Below, one piece after another: positions 56,475-64,000 of a stretch of 64,000 nucleotides of DNA (position 1 is the stretch's first letter; each line of letters begins with the position of its first letter). The position numbers and the translations under genes are program-made. The notes below the pieces were generated by a model, which did no database searches, was not told the origin of the DNA, and saw only the letters and a program-made list of their open reading frames with translations. The stretch comes from Lasiosphaeris hirsuta (lineage: Eukaryota > Ascomycota > Sordariomycetes > Sordariales > Lasiosphaeriaceae): contig JAUKUA010000005.1 of NCBI GenBank assembly GCA_030549175.1, positions 3,472,001 through 3,536,000 on the forward strand. The letters run 5' to 3'.

Positions 56475-57136
56475 TTCTGCGGTATTGTCGATGTCGTGAC
56501 GGGATGCTTCAAATCGGTCACTGGGTGCGAAATGTAGATGAATTTTGAGGTTGGCTTAGGAAATTTCTGTGTGGGCGCCGAATGCGAGCCCCACTGCGCG
56601 CGCACACGGCAGGGTTGATGGACGCCACACAACGAAGAATTTGGGTCCCGCTTATTCCGTATCTTGGCCGCTCTAATCTGTGGCTAGTGGGACGGTGGCT
56701 GCCAAATTTCAAATTGGGTCACGTGGTGTCCTGATTCACCACGACCCATCCCAGCCATGATCTGCATCCCTCACGGCGCTTCTGGTGGATTCTCAAGGTG
56801 TCTTGGGAAGACAACGTCGCGTGCTGATCCGTATGCGGTTCTCCCAAAATTCCATGTTTGCTCTTGCCCTCAGTCAAACTATATCGATGCTCTCGCAGAT
56901 CTACCATCCCGAATGTGGCCAAAACCATAAAGCATCGCGCCTATCCGCCCTGCCAATGCTATTGCCAATCGCGTTTGAGAGGCCTTACCGTTGATCAGTA
57001 CGGGTATTAATGATCTAACCCAAAAATTCCGAAATGCAAAATATCCACGCCAGCCCCCAACTCCAAGCCCCCCAAGCTGCACTTGTTGAGGCGTACTTCA
57101 ATGTAGGGAGAAATTACATGTCATAGTCGGGGCTTC
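56475..57136. other. Intergenic region
   Basis: The promoter of the eL34 gene is at its left side and the 3' flank of the small coiled-coil gene at its right. Nothing else is recognised. Confidence 0.4.
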
Positions 57137-57656
57137 TTACTTGGCCTTCCCTGTGGGTTGAAGCTCTGTGAGCTTCTGCCGTTTGCGCGACGTCCACTCG
57201 GGGTCGTCTCTAGCTCTCCACGGCTTGATGCCCTTTGGATTTGCCCGTCGGCTCTCACTGGCCTTTTGGAAGACCTTGCGGCTCTTTTCGCTAGTGATGG
57301 CTTCTTTGAAACTACTTATTTCCTTTTGTGTGCTCTCGACGGACTTCTTAAATGATGTAAACAGCACTTCCGCTGTGGTTCATGTCAGTTTGTGTGGGCG
57401 AAATAACTTTGGAACTGAGTAAGGAAACATACGAGAAGGCTGCTTGATGCTCATCGGCGCCAGCATGCGTGGAAGCGCAGGGCGGAGCTGCCGCAGCTGG
57501 AATTGCAGGTTAGCATGATGAAGAGGGGCGATAGAGTATATACGGCTGTAAACTTGCCTGGGCATGCAGCTCACTCAAATGGTCGAGGGCGTCCTCGAGA
57601 CGCTCCTCCTCCTCCAGGCTCTCCTTGGCCTTTGCGAGTGTCTGGTTGTTTACCAT
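57137..57656 (-). CDS. Small coiled-coil protein of unknown function with a GC-AG intron
   Basis: Three exons give 132 residues. Introns are 57497-57557 (61 bp, starting GCAAGT and ending ccag, with a gctaac branch point) and 57373-57432 (60 bp, GT-AG). Frame is kept at both junctions: ...LSELHAQ joins LRQLRPALPRMLAPM, then IKQPSPEVLFTSFKKSV. The first 70 residues are heptad-like and amphipathic (AKESLEEEERLEDALDHLSEL); the C-terminal 55 residues are basic (SRRANPKGIKPWRARDDPEW...SRKRQKL) and may be nuclear. This is reminiscent of small subunits of large complexes, but I cannot identify the family and assign no function. The first exon and the FAR1-like gene point in opposite directions over 1.1 kb. 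Confidence 0.72.
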
Positions 57657-58789
57657 TTTGGAGAAGGTTGGATACGCCGTCAAAAGCAAACACGCACGTT
57701 GGCAGATAAGGAGAGCCCCAGACTCGGAAGCCTGGAATGGGTGTGTCTTTACAGCGATGATGGGCCAATGGAGCGATAATTGGAAATGACTTGAATGCAG
57801 CCGATCGTACCCAGAGACTATGGCCAGCTTGCAGATGGAGGGAGGACGCGGGGGCGGTTTCGGGGCAGTTTGAAGCAGCTGTTTGGATTGGACGCTGGGG
57901 TGCTGGGGTGCTGGAAGCAGCGATATGGCCAGCTGGCGCACGGATCTTGGCACAAGCCGAATTGAATGGAAGCTGGCCTAGGAATGGGAGATGCCGTTGC
58001 CTGCACGCACGCCTTGTGAAATTTGATTGACCTGAGCATGCGCGGGGACCCGCTAAAGCCAAAGCAGGCGAGTTTGATGGCGGATACTGTCCGGTCCGGT
58101 GGTGGGTGATAAAGAGCCACGGGAGGCTAGGGAGCGGATAACCACAGCGCTGGAGCGGATAGCGGAGTGAGGGGCGAGGGGAGAATGGCGTGAATGGAAG
58201 CTAGGCCGCGGATTGAGGCAGAATGTGGCTGAGAGCGGTGGATGGTGAGTGGGCGCAAGGGAGAGTTGAGCGTGTGGATGCGAGAAAAGCTAGAGCTCGG
58301 GCCAAGCTGCTCTGCGCCGCAAATAACATAGTCGAGGGCCCACGCAAACTTCGAACAACAATCTAACAACCGGTGCCTGCAAATGCACAAACTGACGTCC
58401 CGCCGGCGGATCGACTCGTCCTTGTGCGCGCAGTGATCGCAAGTGATTGCAAGAACGCAACACATCGATTTTGCCTGCGAACTCACTCGGCACCGACAGC
58501 GTTACCCAGCCTGGGCGCGCCCATCTTCCTGCCTCTCAACACAGTGCTCCCACTGTCCCACAGGAACCCAGTGCCAATTCGCTGCCCACCTGTTTGGTCG
58601 CTTGCATTTTTGGTGGACTGCGACTCACCCACTCATCCACTCGAGCTATCGGCCACTTCTGTCAACCACGCCCAGCCAGACCGGGCTACCCGTGGACCAG
58701 GACCAGGCGGACCGCTCGCTCCTCCCAAACAGTGCCAACCAGTGCCAATACCGACCACGCTGCCACCAAACCCCATACTACCAATCATC
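57657..58789. promoter_or_regulatory. Divergent promoter region
   Basis: 1.1 kb between opposite start codons. From 58300 to 58789 the plus strand is C-rich and holds a frame continuous with the FAR1-like gene but without any ATG before 58790, so it is probably leader. No RNA gene is seen. Confidence 0.45.
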
Positions 58790-60349
58790 ATGGATCCTCA
58801 CCCGCAGTCGCAGCCACGCTCGCGCAAGCGCCCTCGCAATCGCGCGTCGGAAGCCGGAAATACACCAAATCCCGCTGCTGTCGCGCCCAGCTGGGGTCCC
58901 GCCGTCACTGCACACTCGCAAGCCGTGCGCAACCCCCATGGCGACACAGTGCAGACTCCAACGTTTCCTTCGCAGCAGCTCGACCGATCGCACCAGGTCC
59001 AGGTCGCCGACCCCGATGCATTGATGAACGTCAACGGCTACAGCGCCCCGCAGCACAGCCAGTACCCAGAGCCGCCCTCTCTTGTCTCCGCCGCCCAGCC
59101 CGACCCTAACAGTCTGGGCAGTCTTGCTGGCAATCTCAACAATAATATCGGCAGCGTCACTGGTGACACCGGCGCCCATTCCCACGCGCACCACCATATA
59201 CAGCAACAGCAGCAGCAGCAGCAGCAGCATCAACAACAACACCAGCAGCAGCACCACCACCAGCAGGTTCAGCAGCAGCAAGCGCAAGCCCAGGCACAGG
59301 CCCAGGCACAAGCTCAGGCACAAGCTCAGGCACAAGCTCAGGCACAAGCTCAGGCACAAGCTCAGGCACAAGCTCAGGCACAAGCTCAGGCACAAGTCCA
59401 GGCTCAACAACAGCAGCAACAGCAGCGGCCGCCTGCCGCCACCGCTAACAAAACGGACCGTGTTATTTATCAGCAGTACGGCGCCGCCCACCCCCCGAAC
59501 GATCCCGCCCCCGCGCCTGTGGCAAACTCAGTCGCCGCCGGTTCATATAACATCCCGGGGTGGTCGGCCCCTAGCGCGACCACTCCGACTGCCATGCCGG
59601 CACAGTCACCCGCGTCGACAAGGCTAGCGCCGCCACCCGAGGGTATCTTCCGCTCGTTCGAGGACTTGCTCGCGACTGTACAGAAGACAGCTAAGGACCA
59701 GGGGTACATGATCGTGAAGCTACGTGCCAGCAATTACCGTGAGGGTAGACCGACGCGGTACGACTTGGTCTGCGATCGCGGAGGCGTTAAGTACAGCAGT
59801 ACGGCGAAGAAGCGTACCCCGACCACGCGCAAAGTCGACTGCCCCTGGCGCGCAAAAGCTGTCTGCGAAGTCAACCTCGGCAACCAATGGCGCTTCGCTG
59901 TTCAAGAGGGCCGGCATAATCATGAGCCGCGTGTACCGGCTGCTGCTCCGGGCCAGGAGAACACCCCTCTCGCACAAACAATGCGCAGTATCAGCAACAA
60001 GATCGATCGTATGGCTCACGATATGTCGACGGGTTTTGGCCAGATCGGCACGCGTCTTGAGACAATCGAGAAGCGGCTCGAGACACTGGAGAATGACCGG
60101 ACTTCAATGCTGAGCGGAAATGGAGTACAGTCTATGGGTGGACCCAATATGCCAACCGCTAACATGGGTGGCGGCGGCCTGGGAAACGGTCCGTTGACTA
60201 ACGGTGGCATGGGATCCGCTATGATGGAAAACCGGTTGAACAACATCGAGGCTAGGGTCAATGCCATGGAAAGCCGGAACAACGGCATGGATGGCATTCC
60301 AATGATGGACGACGACCCAGGCCGTCTAGCCATGATGGTCAGTTCCTAG
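58790..60349 (+). CDS. FAR1/WRKY-GCM1-like DNA-binding protein with polyglutamine and Ala-Gln repeats
   Basis: A single exon of 519 codons from the first in-frame ATG (MDPHPQSQPRSRKRPRN). After a basic start, residues 136-163 are polyGln/His and about 164-204 are alternating Ala-Gln coded by a 12-bp minisatellite. At about 287-380 lies the domain FRSFEDLLATVQKTAKDQGY, then LVCDRGGVKY, DCPWRAKAV and RHNHEP, with the C-C-H-H zinc ligands of the FAR1/WRKY-GCM1 superfamily related to Mutator transposases. A coiled coil, residues about 402-440 (IDRMAHDMSTGFGQIGTRLE), probably dimerises the protein. The rest is Gly/Met/Asn-rich. It would be a nuclear transcription factor; its targets are unknown. 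Use of this transposase-type domain by a single-copy cellular gene suggests domestication, an inference from the family. Confidence 0.83.
   Translation: MDPHPQSQPRSRKRPRNRASEAGNTPNPAAVAPSWGPAVTAHSQAVRNPHGDTVQTPTFPSQQLDRSHQVQVADPDALMNVNGYSAPQHSQYPEPPSLVSAAQPDPNSLGSLAGNLNNNIGSVTGDTGAHSHAHHHIQQQQQQQQQHQQQHQQQHHHQQVQQQQAQAQAQAQAQAQAQAQAQAQAQAQAQAQAQAQAQAQAQVQAQQQQQQQRPPAATANKTDRVIYQQYGAAHPPNDPAPAPVANSVAAGSYNIPGWSAPSATTPTAMPAQSPASTRLAPPPEGIFRSFEDLLATVQKTAKDQGYMIVKLRASNYREGRPTRYDLVCDRGGVKYSSTAKKRTPTTRKVDCPWRAKAVCEVNLGNQWRFAVQEGRHNHEPRVPAAAPGQENTPLAQTMRSISNKIDRMAHDMSTGFGQIGTRLETIEKRLETLENDRTSMLSGNGVQSMGGPNMPTANMGGGGLGNGPLTNGGMGSAMMENRLNNIEARVNAMESRNNGMDGIPMMDDDPGRLAMMVSS
59291..59398 (+). repeat. 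12-bp coding minisatellite (Ala-Gln)
   Basis: Seven identical copies of caggcacaagct (59303-59386) with one variant copy on each side. The reading frame gives QAQA on the plus strand; antisense it reads as a Pro-Glu-Leu-Val repeat. Copy number is likely to vary between strains. Confidence 0.95.
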
Positions 60350-62696
60350 GCCCGGTGTGACAGCATGGTAGTCGTCTAACCTCCAACGTCCGGGGACCGC
60401 TGAGTGACACGGGAATACGGGCGTGTGTATAAGGGACCCATTTTTTAACAGGGTCGGCCCGGGTCTTCTCACTGTTCCATATCTTGGGATTATCACAACG
60501 GCACCACACATGATGAGGGTACATAACGAGAGTGGGAAAGGAATGGGATGGGGTCAAGGCGCAGGGATAGGGATGGACTATTGGCTTTTGTTCGTTGTGG
60601 GTTTATTCACCTCATCTCTCTTCAGTGTACAGGCTCACTGCGTTCTGGCGTTTACGGGTATTATCCCCACACAAGGAAGAATCTGTGGAGAGAGAGAAAG
60701 AGGTTGTGTAGGAGTGTTGTATATATTATATCTTGCTCGCGCGGAAGAGTCTCTTTTCTTTTTTTCCCGACCTGGCGGACGGACTGGCGGCGGGCCGGTG
60801 GGGATACAACCGCGGGGATCTTTCTGGGATGGATTGATAACGGAATGGGTTTTCATGGGACGGACCGGAAATAGGAGTCGGGATAGGGCGAAACCCCTCG
60901 CGTTGCTTTCTTTTTTTTTCATGTTTTGTGTTATTTTATGGGAACTACCGCCCACCTGTTCCGACCCGAAAAAAGGAACGGCCGACTTTGCTGGCAACAA
61001 GTCGGCCGACGGCCTGCTGGCCAAAAAGATGATGGACTGAAAGACACGGGAGATAACTTTTCTCTCGAGCATGACAAGGGACACATTTCCAGCAGCTACT
61101 AGGCCGTTGGAACTCTCTTCTTGGCTAGTCGTTGCCGCTTTGTCAGCGATTAAAGAAGGATATTTCAAGATAAAAATTGAAATCGACGAAGAGAAAAGTT
61201 GCCAAACACAAGTTTTTTTTCCCCCTTGTTCTGTCTCTCTCCGAGAGGCAGAGACAGGCAGAACAAAGAGGACCCCTGAACCCTGGGACGTGTGAATGTG
61301 AGACAGCTGTGTTCAGATCGACATCTGATATAAATTTCCGGTTGGTCGGGGAGTCGCCTGTCAGATAATGGAGGGCAGTGATTAGTATTCCGGGCTGCAG
61401 ATACTGACATGTGATTCGGTCAGGTCTCCCTGCTGGGAAAGGTGAACGCGAGGTGAAGAAAGCGGGCCGGGGCGGGTGGCACGACATGCGAGTTGGCACA
61501 GAGGGCCATGTTGTGGTCACAGTCTGGGGCTGTGATTTGTTGGTTGACAACAACGGAGTCTCTGGGACTAGGGGGGGGGGGGGGGGTGGAGCTTGAGGCT
61601 TGCATTTTTATTGTTGTTGGGTCATGAGTTGCGGGATGGTATTGACTGTGTCACGAGGGAGAGCCACGCTCAAGAGACTTGGGAGGTGAGGAGCTCGGGG
61701 GGTTCACAACCTCCAGGTAGAGAGGGATGTGGCTATTATTGTATGTAGCCTTTGCCGGTAATCTCAGGAGTATTGCCTATACGAACAGAACACAGCTACA
61801 TTGAATCTGCTCCCAGTTAATAACTTCGGCATGTTCTTTTTTATACCAACATCACTGCAGTTTTATAAGCTGTGGCTAAACTAACCAAGATGATAACTAT
61901 TCGGGGTGGCCAAAGCCCAAGACCACAGTCACATATCCTCTTTAGTAAACGTAAACTCTCATACATGTGAGCCTAACAGCAAGAGCACAAGCCAATGTAG
62001 CAAAACGAGTCAGACATGAGAGGGAAATCAATTGATAGATTGGTTGCTACCAGCAACTCTTTGTATCCTATCATACACCCTCCGCCAGCTAAGCTATTCC
62101 TACTTCGAAGCAAGTATTCCACCATCTCCTATACCAACATAATCCCCCTCCAAAATTCGTTCTGAATAACACGTTCGGTATCATCGGCTAAAACATTTTT
62201 ATCTAGGTTTCCCAGTTCTCGTCCTCTTCCTCGAGAACGACCTCAAAACTCCATTTGCTTGCTGAGAGATAAAGAAAACACGGGGGAAAAAAAAAGATGA
62301 CAAAAGTATGAAATGACACAAAAAAGGTAGAGTAAATAGTTGAGAACATGTAGAATAAATCCCGAGGGATATTATGGTGGCCTCCGGTGCCGTGCAGCAA
62401 CAGACCGGGAGAAATCCAACCTGAAACCAAACGCATTCAATAGTATCTAACGCCTCTTCTCCGTGGCACCCAAAATCTTATGCAAATCGCATCATATGCA
62501 ACGAGGACCAATCCACCTTGTCAAGCTTGCTCAGCAGGTGGACCGATAGGAATTACTTAACTCGCAGTGAGGTCAAGAGAGTAGTAGAGTAAAGCGGTGG
62601 TAGGAAATAAGGATGTCCATCATTAATTCGTACGTAAGGCGGACGTAGATTCGTCAGGGATAAAAATGACGACGGCGGGTATCATGCGAGAAACAT
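60350..62696. other. 2.3-kb gene-free region
   Basis: Contains 3' flanks of the FAR1-like gene and of noxR, T-rich tracts near 60755 and 60910, and a run of 16 G at 61571-61586. Frames of up to 177 codons on the minus strand are not conserved-looking. No RNA gene or repeat family is seen. Confidence 0.45.
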
Positions 62697-64000
62697 TTAT
62701 AATTCTTGGACCCAGACCTGATGAACACGTTAGTTTTCTGATTTGCGAGAGTGTTCAGGATTTTACTCACCTCCATCTTACCGGTGTCGAGCCTCTGCTT
62801 CTTGGCAGTTTCTGCGACACTGGCCATGATCATGTCAAGGTCATCCTGGTCGCCCATGGTGACCATATCGCCGTCAGGTGAATCGTCATCCTTGACCTTG
62901 ATCTTGAACCGGCGGCGGAGGCCAAACTTGGCCTGGATACTGCTGACGAGGTCGGGGAACTCGATGGCCATGCCGACCATGATGTATCGTACATCACCAG
63001 CGTGGACCTTGACGCGGACCTTCGTCGGCGCAACCCGCTTGGTGGTACTCCGCCTCAAGACACCGGATACGGACGCGGGGGCCCTGCGGTTTGAGATCAT
63101 CTCAAATTCGCCCTCGTCGAATGACGCATCATCGTAGTCGCTTCCCTCCTCCTCTTCCTCGATATACCGGGCGTTGCCACCACGGTTGCTCTTCCGCCCG
63201 CCACTGTTGCGAGAACCACTACCACCCTGGTACATGTCATACAGATCGGGATAGGCGTCTTCGTCCTCCTCCTCGGACCTTCTCCTCCTCTGGGTATCAC
63301 GTTGCGAGTAACCACGGGTCGGGTTGGCCGAAGCCGCGCGTTGCGGTCGTGGCCGTGATGCCTCGTCTGGTGAGGTCTTTTCGTAGCGGTCGTTGGGCCT
63401 TGCCTTGTCGAGGTTGAGCTTTCCAGGCACAGGCTTGGCTCCGGCACGCACAGAGGCGCCCCGGCTGACCTGGGCCGGCCTGTCGCTCTCGGGTGGCGGC
63501 GTCGGAGGGAAGACGTTGCGGCTGTTGGGAGGCTCCGACTGCTGCCTCCTGCTCTGCAGGCCGGGCTTGACGAGATTTGTGGCGGCGAAGGAGAGAGACT
63601 CAACTGGCCTGTCGTCCTTGACCTCACCCTTGCTGGTAGCCTAGATATGGGGGTTAGATTTGTCCGGAATAGAGGGGGGGGGGGGATTCCAATGGCTTAC
63701 GTTCTTGATCTCAGATCCAGCAAAGCCCGTGAAGGCATTGGTGCGATCTGATGCGGCGACCAACCTCGCCTTGCCGAGGTAGTCTTTCGTCTTTAGGTTC
63801 CGGACCTTGGCCTCATTTGGCCTGTAGACGACACCGACGGGGATGGAGAATACTGTGTAGCCCTGCAATTTGTCAGTCATGCTCAGGGGTTCCCTGGAGA
63901 AGCAATCTCACCTCTGCCTCCTCCTTGATAGCCTCCTCAATCACGTTGTGATCTTCAACCATCTTCTCCTTGGCTGCGTATGCTAGATCCTGCATACCGG
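62697..64000 (-). CDS. noxR: NoxR, regulatory subunit of fungal NADPH oxidase (3' part, cut by window edge)
   Basis: The C-terminal 379 codons are inside the window; the N-terminal TPR region lies beyond 64000. Four exons are seen, with introns at 62718-62770, 63641-63700 and 63863-63911 (49-60 bp). EGYTVFSIPVGVVYRP and KDYLGKARLVAASDRTNAFTGF are the activation-domain region of NoxR. A disordered stretch rich in Arg, Glu and Ser follows. The C-terminal PB1 domain starts at VRVKVHAGDVRYIMVG and carries the acidic OPCA motif DDDSPDGDMVTMGDQDD. The last exon encodes only VWVQEL and the stop. NoxR, the p67phox homologue, binds Rac-GTP and, through its PB1 domain, Cdc24 and Bem1, to switch on NoxA/NoxB superoxide production. 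Assignment is firm. Confidence 0.95.

Noticed and set aside
58373..58789. N-terminal extension of the FAR1-like protein
   Set aside because: Open frame without ATG; C-rich leader composition.
59157..59393. Minus-strand frame with a Pro-Glu-Leu-Val repeat
   Set aside because: It is the antisense of the Ala-Gln minisatellite in the FAR1-like gene; no start context or other coding evidence.
60635..61168. 177-codon minus-strand frame
   Set aside because: Lies in a T-rich intergenic region, without recognisable motifs.
61571..61586. Run of 16 G as a telomere or assembly gap mark
   Set aside because: A single homopolymer without TTAGGG repeats; simple slippage tract.

Overview
The window is nuclear DNA of a filamentous ascomycete (Pezizomycotina, most likely a sordariomycete). 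The support is short GT-AG introns of 49-134 bp with CTRAC-type branch points (two longer ones near 5' ends), GC-rich coding sequence, and a gene set that includes a NoxR-type NADPH oxidase regulator, a Zn2Cys6 factor, a MRN1/Nrd1-like four-RRM protein, and fungal-only families. I cannot name the species from sequence alone.

Layout, left to right. 0-6 kb: a decayed minus-strand gene with two in-frame stops, abutted by a TA-flanked inverted-repeat element that recurs near 5.9 kb, and the sphinganine C4-hydroxylase gene between them. 8.3-18 kb: a protein with a glycogen-binding-like E-set domain, a cluster of foldback sequences, tRNA-Arg(ACG), a mitochondrial PPR protein, a histidine acid phosphatase and the V-ATPase assembly factor Vma22. 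18-34 kb: CDC42, a signal-peptide-bearing agmatinase-family enzyme, cytosolic asparaginyl-tRNA synthetase and the four-RRM protein, separated by long gene-free stretches. 35-46 kb: separase (2091 residues, no intron), a mitochondrial DUF5321-like membrane protein, a SIRT4-like sirtuin and a cation diffusion facilitator. 48-64 kb: a Zn2Cys6 regulator with a GC-AG intron, an SRA-YDG domain protein that I assembled from five exons, an NDUFAF3-like complex I assembly factor, ribosomal protein eL34, a small coiled-coil protein with a second GC-AG intron, a FAR1/WRKY-GCM1-like DNA-binding protein carrying a 12-bp minisatellite, and the 3' part of noxR running off the right edge.

The genes are mostly independent housekeeping and regulatory units, not a cluster. 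Several encode mitochondrial or organelle-maintenance proteins (PPR, DUF5321-like, SIRT4-like, CDF carrier, NDUFAF3-like). CDC42 and NoxR act in the same polarity/ROS network but lie 40 kb apart. The most unusual items are the SRA-YDG protein, the inverted-repeat element pair, the pseudogene beside one copy, and the two GC-AG introns.
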